This document shows, in pieces, positions 27,210-36,226 of a stretch of DNA of 64,000 nt; the first letter of the stretch is position 1; every line of letters starts with the position of its first letter. The DNA lies in NCBI RefSeq assembly GCF_008365375.1, contig NZ_QOKW01000004.1, positions 186,001-250,000 on the forward strand, read 5' to 3'. Source of the DNA: Roseomonas genomospecies 6 (GTDB lineage Bacteria; Pseudomonadota; Alphaproteobacteria; Azospirillales; Azospirillaceae). A program made the position numbers and the translations under genes. The notes under the pieces were generated by a model that made no database searches, had not been told where the DNA came from, and was given only the letters and a program-made list of their open reading frames with translations.

Positions 27210-27248
27210 TTTTTCAGCGCTGACTTTTTCAGTCCTGATTTTTCAGCG
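27205..27248 (+). repeat. Three short CTGA-TTTT-TCAG repeats at the gabT stop
   Basis: A 15-base unit beginning CCTGATTTTTCAG occurs at 27205-27219 and 27234-27248, with the variant CTGACTTTTTCAG between them. Each unit is a small palindrome. The first includes the gabT stop codon, so the array likely arose by local duplication of the gene end. Confidence 0.6.
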
Positions 27249-27265
27249 AAGTCCCCTGACTGCAA

Positions 27266-27300
27266 CCCTCCTTCCCGCAAGGGAAGGAGGGCTTTCTTTA
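27266..27300 (+). terminator. Rho-independent terminator after gabT
   Basis: A perfect 11-base stem CCCTCCTTCCC / GGGAAGGAGGG with a GCAA tetraloop is followed by CTTTCTTTA. It separates gabDT from the convergent DUF1428 gene. Confidence 0.88.
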
Positions 27301-27321
27301 TGCGCGGCGGTCCGCCAACCC

Positions 27322-27687
27322 TCACAGATCGACGACCGGCGCGAACCCGCCGAAGATCATCCGTTTTCCGTCGAAAGGCATCGGATTCGTCTCCGGACTG
27401 AACCGCTCGTCGGTCTTCATCAGCTCCTCCATCCGCTTCATGGCGGCGTCCCGCGTGGCCTTGTCCGGCCATTCGACCCAGGAAAAGGCGACGGTTTCGT
27501 CGTCCTTCGCCTGCACCGACCGGCGGAAATCGGTGAGCTTGCCGTCCGGTACATCATCGCCCCAGCATTCGACGACACGCGTCGCACCAAGCTCCTTGAA
27601 CAGGCTGTCGGCCTTGTTCGCGTGATCGATGAAGGCCTGCTTGTTGGCCGTTGGAACCGCGATGACGAACCCGTCAACGTAAGCCAT
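27322..27687 (-). CDS. DUF1428-family protein
   Basis: A 121-residue protein with the family pattern MAYVDGFVIAVP at the start, a central WGDDVPDGKLTDF and VAFSWVEWPDKATRDAAMKRM, and the end MIFGGF. DUF1428 proteins are dimeric alpha/beta-barrel (ferredoxin-like) proteins with no proven function. It is the last gene of a TetR-headed operon with VOC and SRPBCC proteins, a set commonly seen together in bacteria. Confidence 0.88.
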   Translation of the reverse strand: MAYVDGFVIAVPTANKQAFIDHANKADSLFKELGATRVVECWGDDVPDGKLTDFRRSVQAKDDETVAFSWVEWPDKATRDAAMKRMEELMKTDERFSPETNPMPFDGKRMIFGGFAPVVDL

Positions 27688-27724
27688 GTCTTTCCTCCCT
27701 TATTCGATTGTTTGGCTCTTTCCG

Positions 27725-28159
27725 TCAGGACACCGCCGCAGCCGCGTCCTTCGCACCGGCGTAGTTCAGCATCCAGGGCGTGCCGAACCGGTCGGTGAAC
27801 ATGGCGAAGCGCTCGGCCCAGAAGGTTTCGCCCGGCGGCATGGGCACGGACCGGGCGTCCTTCGCCAGCGCTTCGAAGACGCGGTCGAACTCGGCGAGCG
27901 ACGGCGGGGCGATCGACACCGCGAATCCCTGCGGCTTGCTGTACATGCTGTCCGGCGCGTCGGACGCCATCACCGTGGCCGCCCCCAGCTTCACCATCAT
28001 GTTCATCACGAGGTCATCGCCGCCGGGCATGCGGCTTCCCGCATCCGGGGCGTCACCGTTGCGGAACACATAGGCGACCTCGCCGCCGAGGGTTTCGGCG
28101 TAGTGGGTCATCGCCTCCAGGCAGGTCCCGTTGAAGTTGAGATAGATCGTCGGTTCCAT
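27725..28159 (-). CDS. VOC-family (PhnB/glyoxalase-like) protein
   Basis: A 144-residue vicinal-oxygen-chelate fold protein of the PhnB type: IYLNFNGTCLEAMTHYAETLGGEV at the start, MPGGDDLVMNMMVKLGAATVMASDAP in the middle, and FWAERFAMFTDRFGTPWMLNY at the end. GGGAGGAG precedes the ATG at 28159, which decides the start over 28219. Function within the operon is unknown; such proteins bind small molecules or metals. Confidence 0.87.
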   Translation of the reverse strand: MEPTIYLNFNGTCLEAMTHYAETLGGEVAYVFRNGDAPDAGSRMPGGDDLVMNMMVKLGAATVMASDAPDSMYSKPQGFAVSIAPPSLAEFDRVFEALAKDARSVPMPPGETFWAERFAMFTDRFGTPWMLNYAGAKDAAAAVS

Positions 28160-28193
28160 GGCGTCGTCTCCTCCCGATCGAAGCGATTTGGCA

Positions 28194-28658
28194 TCAAAGC
28201 GTTTTCGCAAGGGCCTCAAGCTGGTCGGTCGCTTTGCCCCAGCCTTCGTGGAAGCCCATCTTCTCGTGCTCGTCGCGCGCCTCGGCGCTCCAGTGCATGG
28301 CGCGCGCGGTGTAGCGGGTCTGGCCGGCGCCCGCGTCTTCGAACAGCACCTCCGCGGTCATGAAGGCCCGGCCCGACGGCCGCCAGCCGGGGCGGAAGGC
28401 GTCGGTGAAGACCAGCCTGCGGCCCTCCTCCACGTCGAGGAAGACGCCGGGGTCGCCGAAGGATTCGCCGTTCGGGCCGTTCATCAGCGTGAAGAATTCC
28501 CCGCCCGCCCGCAAGTCCATCCGCGCCTCGGACACGAACCAGGGCTTGGGGCAGAACCACTGCTTCAGAAGCTCGGGTTCGGTCCAGCAGCGCCACAGCG
28601 CGGGACGCGGCGCGTCGAGGGTACGGGTCAGAACGAGGTCGCGCTCAACTTCCGTCAT
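28194..28658 (-). CDS. SRPBCC (AHSA1/CalC-type) ligand-binding protein
   Basis: A 154-residue START/SRPBCC-fold protein: LTRTLDAPRPALWRCWTEPELLKQWFCP at the N-terminus and MGFHEGWGKATDQLEALAKTL at the C-terminal helix are typical of AHSA1-like proteins. It overlaps the tetR gene by 14 bases and probably binds a small hydrophobic ligand. It is co-transcribed with the TetR regulator and the VOC protein. Confidence 0.88.
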   Translation of the reverse strand: MTEVERDLVLTRTLDAPRPALWRCWTEPELLKQWFCPKPWFVSEARMDLRAGGEFFTLMNGPNGESFGDPGVFLDVEEGRRLVFTDAFRPGWRPSGRAFMTAEVLFEDAGAGQTRYTARAMHWSAEARDEHEKMGFHEGWGKATDQLEALAKTL

Positions 28659-29295
28659 GGGGATTCCCTTTCGAGCGGGGCGTTGAAAAGAGCAGCGTGA
28701 GGTAGCGTTTCAGGTGATCGACGCTTTCCAGCGCGTCGGCCCGGTCGCCCGTCGCCTTAGCGAGGATGAAGGCGCCCTGGAGGACGGCCTGTGTGTGCCG
28801 CGCGAGACTCGCCGGGGTCCAATCGGCCTCGATGCCGCGCGCCGCCATGGCCGCCGCGATGTCCGGTTCGAGCGTCGCAGCGTGGCCGAAGATGCTGGCG
28901 GCGCAGGCGTCGCGGATCGCCGGATGCGACCCGTAGACCTCCTGCGTCATGGTCCCGACGAGGCAGGTGAATTCGGCGGGGTCGCCGTCGATGATCGCCT
29001 TGCGGAACTCGACATAGCCGAACAGGCGGTCGAGTGGGTCTTCGAGCCGCCGGTAAGGCGCGTTCTCGAAGAAGGCCGAGGTGGTTTCCGCCCAATAGGC
29101 GGCGGCGGCGACGCCGAGCGCTTCCTTGGTCTCGAAATGATGAAAGAACGCGCCCTTGGTGACCCCCGCCGCCTTGCAGAGATCATCGACGGAGGTCGCC
29201 GCGAAGCCCTTGGCGCGGATGACATCCCGCGCCGCTTCGAGAAGCCGGGTGCGGGCATCGCCGCGTTCGGGGTGGCGTTTGGCTGGTCTCGGCAT
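28645..29295 (-). CDS. TetR-family transcriptional regulator
   Basis: A 216-residue regulator. The helix-turn-helix is in residues about 15-62 (ARDVIRAKGFAATSVDDLCKAAGVTKGAFFHHFETKEAL), followed by a helical ligand-binding domain. It heads an operon with SRPBCC, VOC and DUF1428 genes. A palindromic site just upstream of its start fits TetR autorepression. The inducer is unknown. Confidence 0.9.
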   Translation of the reverse strand: MPRPAKRHPERGDARTRLLEAARDVIRAKGFAATSVDDLCKAAGVTKGAFFHHFETKEALGVAAAAYWAETTSAFFENAPYRRLEDPLDRLFGYVEFRKAIIDGDPAEFTCLVGTMTQEVYGSHPAIRDACAASIFGHAATLEPDIAAAMAARGIEADWTPASLARHTQAVLQGAFILAKATGDRADALESVDHLKRYLTLLFSTPRSKGNPHDGS

Positions 29296-29303
29296 GGGCT
29301 AAA

Positions 29304-29323
29304 CATACCGAACGGTTGGTATG
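29304..29323. promoter_or_regulatory. Candidate TetR operator
   Basis: The 20-base inverted repeat CATACC-N8-GGTATG, 8 bases upstream of the tetR ATG, resembles the AT-ACC/GGT-AT operators bound by many TetR proteins. Confidence 0.6.
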
Positions 29324-29405
29324 GGCGTCAAGTGCGACACATGACAACGCACCCACTGCGGTCGATTGACGCTCTCATTTTCACGATCATGATACGCCAA
29401 AGTTG

Positions 29406-29434
29406 CAACCTTTATGCTAAAGATCTAAAGGTTG
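29406..29434. promoter_or_regulatory. Inverted repeat upstream of the AT-rich secreted-protein gene
   Basis: Perfect 9-base arms CAACCTTTA and TAAAGGTTG are separated by 11 bases, 50 bases before the proposed TTG start. It could be an operator or a 5' untranslated hairpin. A TTGACG at about 29366 may be the -35. Confidence 0.4.
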
Positions 29435-29484
29435 TCGTGCCTGGCCTGTATTTTCACGAAGACAAAATACGAAGGAGATGCATT

Positions 29485-30192
29485 TTGCGGCTTTCTGCAG
29501 CCATCATGGCATTTTTGGCTTTCACCACCATTCACACGGCTCGCGCTGACAGCATCGCTTCGCAGCTGCCGATCGGATCGTCCTACGAAGGTACGATCCA
29601 GGTTTCCCGCACCAAAGTTCCCCTGCCGCCTGGAAAGTGGACGGTCACAGCACTCAATGAAACCAGGAATAACCAGAATAATGTTATCGCATTCCTGACG
29701 ATGGCAAACATCATCAACGGTAAATTCTTGGGGCATATTTCTATCGGAACGAACGTCGATCTCGGTGCGGGGGGCTGGGAATTCTCTAGGTTCTGCTCAC
29801 GAAAGGATGTCTACTTCATCCAGACAGACGCCCACTATCAACGGGAGCAAGCATGCTGGGGCATAAACCACATCATCATGGAAGCGACGAGCAATTACCA
29901 ACCCACCCACGGTAAGAATATTCGTCAAACCCTTTCCGAATTAGGCACCATCATTCCAAAAGTCATGATCAATACCACGTTCCGCTTTGCCAACGATCAT
30001 TCATTCATAACCTATGAAATATTGTTGAACCCAGAATATTTTGGCTTTTCCTTGGAAGGTGAAAGCACCTGGGCGAATAGCCCTTGGCATAAGGATCTAA
30101 TCATGAGGAACCCCGAGCGCCAAAAATTCCTTGAGCAGGTGAAAGAGCAGCACGCGGCTTTTTACCCAATGCTCAAGAATCAGTTCCGCTAA
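29485..30192 (+). CDS. AT-rich secreted protein of unknown function, TTG start
   Basis: The 235-residue product is not recognised. AAGGAG at 29472-29477 lies 7 bases before TTG 29485, which gives a clean signal peptide (MRLSAAIMAFLAFTTIHTARA) with cleavage before DSIASQ. The upstream open frame to 28714 is a GC-rich shadow of tetR. The mature protein looks beta-rich, with LPPGKWTVTAL and a few Cys. Base composition is far lower in GC than the neighbours, and A/T-ending codons abound, so recent horizontal transfer is likely. No partner gene is evident. Confidence 0.75.
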   Translation: MRLSAAIMAFLAFTTIHTARADSIASQLPIGSSYEGTIQVSRTKVPLPPGKWTVTALNETRNNQNNVIAFLTMANIINGKFLGHISIGTNVDLGAGGWEFSRFCSRKDVYFIQTDAHYQREQACWGINHIIMEATSNYQPTHGKNIRQTLSELGTIIPKVMINTTFRFANDHSFITYEILLNPEYFGFSLEGESTWANSPWHKDLIMRNPERQKFLEQVKEQHAAFYPMLKNQFR

Positions 30193-30259
30193 CTGTTCGA
30201 TCCGAATGACTGGCGTCCAAAGGAGACTCCGGTTCTGATGGAAGCGCGGAATGAGCCTT

Positions 30260-31375
30260 TCACGCGCTCAGCAACGGCCCCGTCCGCCGCAGCGTCGTTC
30301 CCGCCACCTTGGCGATCCGCTTCCCCGCCAGGGTGAAGCGGGTCGCGCTGTGGGCGTAGAGGACGCCCGCCGATTCGCTGCGCACCGGGGTCACGGCGCC
30401 GGTCAGCGGGTCGAGGATGTCGGCGACCACGGCGCCGGCCTCCACGCGGTCGCCCGCCTTGTGGTGGAAGACCACCACGCCGCCCACCGGGGCGGTAAGG
30501 GGTTCGGAGGATTCCAGCGGGGTCGGGGCGCACAGCGGCTCCGGCAGGGCCGGCGGCTCGCCGGACAGGACGCCGACATGGGTGAGAAAGCCGGCGATGG
30601 CCTGGGCGTCCGCTTCGCCCTGGGCGTGCTCCACATCGGCCTGCCCGCGCAGCTCCACGGTCACGGAATGGCAGCCGAAGGGAATCGGGCGGTCGGGCCA
30701 GCGCTTGGCAAGCTCGTTCCAGGGGCGGCTGACCGCCTCGTCGAAGGGGTCGCCGCCGGATTCCTCGGCCAGGAAGACGGCCCGCGCCCCGAGAAGCCGC
30801 TGCAACGGGGCGAAGGCCTCCGCCGAGGGCGTCAGGGTGTAGAGGTGCATCACCGCTTCCAGGTCGCAATGCAGGTCCAGCACCCAATCGGCCTGGAGCG
30901 CCAGTTCCAGAAGACGGTGCTTCATGTGCTCCGTCTCGGTGCGCGGGGTGCGCTCGGCCAGGGCGTCGGCCAAGGCGGCGCGGATGGCGGCCTTGTTGGC
31001 CTCGCCGTCGTCGGTCAGGCGGTCGGCCACGCGCTCGGCCACCGCCTCGGTCAGGTGGGGGTAGTCGCGGTTGAAGTTCTTGCCGTCGTCCTGGTCGAAC
31101 CGGCCCAGGTGATGGTCCATCAGCGACTGACCCAGCCCCACCGGGTTGGCGACCGGAACGAGGATCACCTCGCCCGCGATCCGCCCCTCGGCCTCCAGCG
31201 CGGTCAGGATGCGGCGCAGCTTGTCGGCCACCAGCATCGCCGGGATCTCGTCGGCGTGCAGCGACGCCTGGATGTAGGCGCAGGGCCGCGCGCCCGCCGT
31301 GCCGAAGCGCTGGACGGTCAGGGTCCGCCGGGTGCCGGGGGTGGCGGACGGGAGGTCGATGATGGCGCTGTGCAT
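30260..31375 (-). CDS. Succinylglutamate desuccinylase/aspartoacylase-family zinc deacylase
   Basis: A 371-residue M14-type amidohydrolase. Zinc ligands are suggested by SLHADEIPAM (H40, E43) and WVLDLHCDLEA (His about 193). KNFNRDYP supplies the substrate-binding Asn-Arg. The C-terminal beta-domain has PVGGVVVFHHKAGDRVEAG, a lipoyl-like pattern common in this family. It lies downstream of rocD and rocF, so it could deacylate an acyl-amino acid of arginine or ornithine breakdown. The exact substrate is unproven. Confidence 0.83.
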   Translation of the reverse strand: MHSAIIDLPSATPGTRRTLTVQRFGTAGARPCAYIQASLHADEIPAMLVADKLRRILTALEAEGRIAGEVILVPVANPVGLGQSLMDHHLGRFDQDDGKNFNRDYPHLTEAVAERVADRLTDDGEANKAAIRAALADALAERTPRTETEHMKHRLLELALQADWVLDLHCDLEAVMHLYTLTPSAEAFAPLQRLLGARAVFLAEESGGDPFDEAVSRPWNELAKRWPDRPIPFGCHSVTVELRGQADVEHAQGEADAQAIAGFLTHVGVLSGEPPALPEPLCAPTPLESSEPLTAPVGGVVVFHHKAGDRVEAGAVVADILDPLTGAVTPVRSESAGVLYAHSATRFTLAGKRIAKVAGTTLRRTGPLLSA

Positions 31376-31446
31376 GGCGGATCGCTGCCGGAAAAAGGAA
31401 AGCCCGCCCTACCGTGGCGAAGGCCGGGGCGGGCCGCAAGCGCCTT

Positions 31447-32664
<1,218 letters not shown>

Positions 32665-32692
32665 GGCGTTCTCTCCGGGAATTGTTTTTTCG

Positions 32693-33658
32693 TCAAACGG
32701 CTTGGCCGCCGATCTGCGACCGGGTGACGGCGGGGTCGATGATGCGGCGCCCGAACAGGCTCGCCACCAGATCGACCAGCAGAAGGGCGCTCTTGCCCCG
32801 TTCGTCCAGGAAGGGGTTCAGTTCCACCACGTCCAGCGAGCCGACGACGCCCGCATCGTGCAGCATCTCCATGATGAGGTGCGCCTCGCGATAGGTCGCC
32901 CCGCCCAGCACCGCCGTCCCGACCGCGGGCGCGATGGAGGGGTCGAGGAAATCCACGTCCAGGCTGACGTGCAGATGGCCGCCGGCCTGCCGCACCCGCT
33001 CGATGATGCGGCGCATGTGGACGCCGACTCCGTGCTCGTCGATCAGCCGCATGTCCACCACGTCCACCCCGCGGGCGCGCAGCAGGCGCCGCTCGCCGGC
33101 ATCGAGGGAGCGGATTCCGAACAGATGGACGTGGGCCGGATTCACGGTGGCGCGCTGCTCCGGCGGGAAGACGTCGTCGAAGCCGTCCTCGCCACACAGC
33201 AGGGCCACCGGCATCCCGTGCATGTTGCCGGACGGCGAGGTGTGGGGCGTGTTGAAGTCGCCGTGCGCGTCCAACCACAGCACGAACAGCGGCTTCCCCA
33301 CCTCCCGGCAATGGCGGGCCACCCCGGTGACCGAGCCCATCGACAGGCTGTGGTCGCCGCCCAGAAAGACCGGCACCCCGCCCGCCCGCATCATGGCGTA
33401 GGAGCGGTCGGCCAAAGCCCGCGACCAGGCGGTGATCTCCGCCAGACGGGCCGTGGCGGCATCGCCCTCGCTCCAGGGAGCCGGGGTCAGGTCACCCAGA
33501 TCGCGGACCTCGTGCCCCAACTCGCGCAGGGCGCGGACCAGCCCCGCCGTGCGCAGCGCCGCCGGCCCCATCAGGGCGCCGGGATGGCCGGCCCCCGCTT
33601 CGATGGGAACGCCGATGATCTCCACGAAGCGCTGATCGTCCCGGTCCCCCGAAGCCAT
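32693..33658 (-). CDS. rocF: Arginase
   Basis: A 321-residue binuclear manganese ureohydrolase splitting arginine to ornithine and urea. Metal-ligand motifs are GGDHS (residues 100-104), DAHGDFN (from 130) and SLDVDFLDP (from 233). The substrate-loop motif NMHGMP follows at about 145. It is the first gene of the roc operon and is divergent from an Lrp-type regulator, 130 bases away, which probably activates it in response to arginine or ornithine. Confidence 0.93.
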   Translation of the reverse strand: MASGDRDDQRFVEIIGVPIEAGAGHPGALMGPAALRTAGLVRALRELGHEVRDLGDLTPAPWSEGDAATARLAEITAWSRALADRSYAMMRAGGVPVFLGGDHSLSMGSVTGVARHCREVGKPLFVLWLDAHGDFNTPHTSPSGNMHGMPVALLCGEDGFDDVFPPEQRATVNPAHVHLFGIRSLDAGERRLLRARGVDVVDMRLIDEHGVGVHMRRIIERVRQAGGHLHVSLDVDFLDPSIAPAVGTAVLGGATYREAHLIMEMLHDAGVVGSLDVVELNPFLDERGKSALLLVDLVASLFGRRIIDPAVTRSQIGGQAV

Positions 33659-33753
33659 GCCGCCCCTCTCCCTGTGCGATCCTGCCTTCCATGACTATCG
33701 TGGGCGGAGCAGGCGGCAGAAAGACGGAAAAGTGCCAACGAACGGCGGCGTTT

Positions 33754-33782
33754 TTGACAGTTTGCGAAGCCTGACTTATCAT
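33754..33782 (+). promoter_or_regulatory. Sigma-70-type promoter for the Lrp gene, leaderless
   Basis: TTGACA and TATCAT are spaced by exactly 17 bases. The -10 ends 6 bases before the ATG at 33789, so transcription should begin at or next to the start codon. No Shine-Dalgarno precedes the ATG, consistent with a leaderless mRNA. Confidence 0.7.
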
Positions 33783-33788
33783 TTTGGC

Positions 33789-34217
33789 ATGGACGACCTG
33801 GACCACCGCCTTTTGGGGCTGCTGCGCGCCGACGCGCGCCAGCCCGTCGCCGGGCTTGCCGCCGCGCTGAAGGTGTCGCGCGCGACCGTGCGCGCCCGCA
33901 TCGACCGTCTGGTGGACAGCGGGGTCATCGCCGGCTTCACGGTGCTGCTGCGCAAGGATCTGCGGCCCGCCATGATCCGGGCCATCACGATGATCGAGGT
34001 GGAGGGCCGCGCCGCCGAGGCGGTCATCGCCCGGCTGCACGGTTTCCCGGAGGTGCGGACGGTCTACACGACCAACGGGCGCTGGGACGTCGTCGCTGAA
34101 ATCGAAACGGAGTCGCTGGAAGCGTTCGACGACACGCTGCGCCGCGTCCGGCAGATCGCCGGCATCGCCTCCACCGAGACCAGCATCCTGCTCTCCGCCC
34201 GCAAGGCGGTGCTGTAG
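33789..34217 (+). CDS. Lrp/AsnC-family regulator of the arginase operon
   Basis: A 142-residue Lrp-type regulator: N-terminal helix-turn-helix (LDHRLLGLLRADARQPVAGLAAALKVSRATVRARIDRL) and C-terminal RAM ligand domain (TTNGRWDVVAEIETESLEAFDD). It is divergent from rocF, the usual arrangement for regulators such as PutR or the arginase activator in alphaproteobacteria. The ATG at 33789 begins the canonical MDDLDHRLL; an upstream frame to 33657 lacks coding character. The stop is 1 base from the convergent ParA stop. Confidence 0.88.
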   Translation: MDDLDHRLLGLLRADARQPVAGLAAALKVSRATVRARIDRLVDSGVIAGFTVLLRKDLRPAMIRAITMIEVEGRAAEAVIARLHGFPEVRTVYTTNGRWDVVAEIETESLEAFDDTLRRVRQIAGIASTETSILLSARKAVL

Positions 34218-34218
34218 C

Positions 34219-35298
34219 CTAGCCGCCGAGCCCCGCCAGGACCCCTCCCAGAAGCGGCTGGCCGAACAGCGCCCCCAGCGCGAAGCCGACGATCAGCCCG
34301 ACCGCCGCCGCGACCAGCGACCGCCCGGACCCGCCTTTGGGCGATTCCGCCGACGCGCCTCGCCCGTTGCCGCCGCCCGTGGACTCGTCGCCCTCATCCG
34401 GTGCCGCCGCACGGCGGGCGCTGTAGGAGGCGTCGGTGTCGGCGTGCCACGCGCGGATGCGGTCCTGCGCCGGCTTCAACTGCTCGTCGGTCGGGGCGGC
34501 GCCCCGGCCATGGACGATCTCCCAGCCCAGCGCCAGGAAGCGCGTGGTCGTCCGCCCCTCCGGGCTGAAGATCGCGGCGGGCATCCGGCGGTAGGTCGCC
34601 TTCACCACGTCCACGTCGTAGGGCACCGCCGTGCGGAACATCAGATCCGGAAACTCGGAGCGCAGCATGGTCAGCGATTCGCGCCCGACCTCGTCGTTGG
34701 TGATCGACAGCATCAGGATGCCGGCCACCGTCAGGTTGGGATTCATGCCCTTCTGGATGTGCTCCACCACCGACAGGGTGCGCTTCAGCCCGTCCAGCGC
34801 GTAGCGCCCCGGAAAAACCGGAAGCACCAGCCGGTCCGAGGCCGCCAGCGCGCCCGCCGCCAGGTGGCCCAGCGCCGGCGGACAGTCGATCACCACGTAA
34901 TCGGGCGGGTTGCGCGAGAAGTGCAGCGCCTTGCGCAGGCCCCGCTGAGACCCGCCGCGCGCGTCCAGCGCGTGTTCGAGCGAATAGAGCTTCCGCGCCC
35001 CGACGATCATCGACAGCCCGTCGAAGCTGGTCGGCGTGATGGCATCCTCGACGAAGGTGTCCTGGCTCAGCAGGTCGTTGATGCCGACGCGCGCCTTCTC
35101 CCGCAGCAGGAAGTTGCTGGTGGCGCTGCTCTGCGGATCGAAGTCGATCAGGACGACGCTCTTGCCCAGCGCGGCCAGCGCCAGGGCGAGGTTCACCGAG
35201 GTGGTCGTCTTGCCGACGCCGCCCTTCTGGTTGTACACCGCCAGAATGGTCGGCTGCCGCGTCTCCGGCGCGTCGAAGACGTCTTCGTGGCTGGTCAT
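34219..35298 (-). CDS. Orphan ParA-family ATPase with C-terminal membrane segment
   Basis: A 359-residue deviant-Walker ATPase. Walker A' is YNQKGGVGKTTTSVNLA (about residues 22-38), the Asp motif DFDPQSSAT near residue 52 and the Walker B region YVVIDCPPALG near 132. Beyond the ATPase (about residue 270) there is a low-complexity linker and a final hydrophobic stretch (about residues 328-356) rich in Gly that looks like a membrane anchor with GxxxG spacing. No parB or parS is present. It is probably a positioning ATPase for a membrane-bound cargo rather than a chromosome segregation protein. Confidence 0.85.
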   Translation of the reverse strand: MTSHEDVFDAPETRQPTILAVYNQKGGVGKTTTSVNLALALAALGKSVVLIDFDPQSSATSNFLLREKARVGINDLLSQDTFVEDAITPTSFDGLSMIVGARKLYSLEHALDARGGSQRGLRKALHFSRNPPDYVVIDCPPALGHLAAGALAASDRLVLPVFPGRYALDGLKRTLSVVEHIQKGMNPNLTVAGILMLSITNDEVGRESLTMLRSEFPDLMFRTAVPYDVDVVKATYRRMPAAIFSPEGRTTTRFLALGWEIVHGRGAAPTDEQLKPAQDRIRAWHADTDASYSARRAAAPDEGDESTGGGNGRGASAESPKGGSGRSLVAAAVGLIVGFALGALFGQPLLGGVLAGLGG

Positions 35299-35440
35299 GT
35301 CCGTTCCGCTTCGTCGTTTCGCGGGGTCGTTCCGTGGGTCTTTCCGGGGGTCGAGCGCCGCCGCGGGCGCCGCACTATAGCCAAGCGGACGCGCCGGTGT
35401 CTTCCCGCAGATGCGCGGGTGCCCCCGAAAGGTAACAGCC

Positions 35441-36226
35441 TCAGCGCGCCCTGAAGGCCGCCAACTGGCCGGGCAAGGGCGCCAGGGTCAGCCGCACCCG
35501 GACGATCTCCCACCGCCCGTCGGCGCCGGGAGGCGCGCCGTCGCAGGGGCGGCGGTCGAGAATTTCGAAGGACAGGGTGGAGAGTCCGTCTTCCTCCGGG
35601 ATCGACCCGCCGGACCAGTTGGTCTGGAACACCCGCTTGTTCACCCGCGCGATGGCCGAGGCCGAGGCATCGGGGTTGAAGCCCTCGTTGTCGTGGTCCA
35701 ACGGTTCGAACCGTCCGGGCCGCCGCTCGGTCGGGATGCGGCGGGAGCGGATGCGCAGCGACAGGTCGAAATCCTCGTAACCCCAGCCCCAATAGGCGTT
35801 GGAGTAGCCGTCGATCCGCCGGAACACCTCGTTGGGCATCAGCAGAACGCCGCCCATGGTGCTCTCCAGATCGGTGGTGACCGTCTGCTCCGAACGGCCC
35901 GGAGCCACCGGGCGCTTCTCCGCCCCGAAGGACAGGATGGGGGTCGGGCGGTCCACCCAGGAGTAATCGGCGTCGATGGGCAGATAGTCGATGTCGTGCA
36001 GGCAGGTGTAGCCGCTCTCCGCCTCGCCCAGCAGGAAGCCGACATTCTTGACGGCGCCCCGGTTGAAGGGCAGCCCGGACTCCTGCTCCACGATGGTGAC
36101 GCGGTAGTCGATGGGATCGGGGAGCGTTGCGAAGTAAGCGCCGACCCGCGGCACGAATTCCCTCAAATGAGCCTCGCGGTCGCGGTAGGGCACGACGATG
36201 TGAAGCCGCCGGTCCGTGGTCGTCAT
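35441..36226 (-). CDS. GT7-family glycosyltransferase (beta-1,4-galactosyltransferase-like)
   Basis: A 261-residue cytoplasmic protein with the B4GALT motif order: VVPYRDR (11-17), FNRGAVKNVGF (54-64), the metal-binding HDIDYLP (77-83, equivalent to the DVD of B4GALT1), GGVLLM (125-130) and YWGWGYEDFD (145-154, the WGWGxEDD signature). The family transfers Gal or GalNAc from UDP-sugar to GlcNAc. It is coupled to the upstream OGT gene by an ATGA overlap and is last of four glycosyltransferase-type genes. Bacterial members are uncommon. Confidence 0.87.
   Translation of the reverse strand: MTTTDRRLHIVVPYRDREAHLREFVPRVGAYFATLPDPIDYRVTIVEQESGLPFNRGAVKNVGFLLGEAESGYTCLHDIDYLPIDADYSWVDRPTPILSFGAEKRPVAPGRSEQTVTTDLESTMGGVLLMPNEVFRRIDGYSNAYWGWGYEDFDLSLRIRSRRIPTERRPGRFEPLDHDNEGFNPDASASAIARVNKRVFQTNWSGGSIPEEDGLSTLSFEILDRRPCDGAPPGADGRWEIVRVRLTLAPLPGQLAAFRAR

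Noticed and set aside
28714..29484. Upstream extension of the AT-rich secreted-protein frame
   Set aside because: It runs antisense through tetR, and the signal peptide and ribosome site point to TTG 29485 as start.
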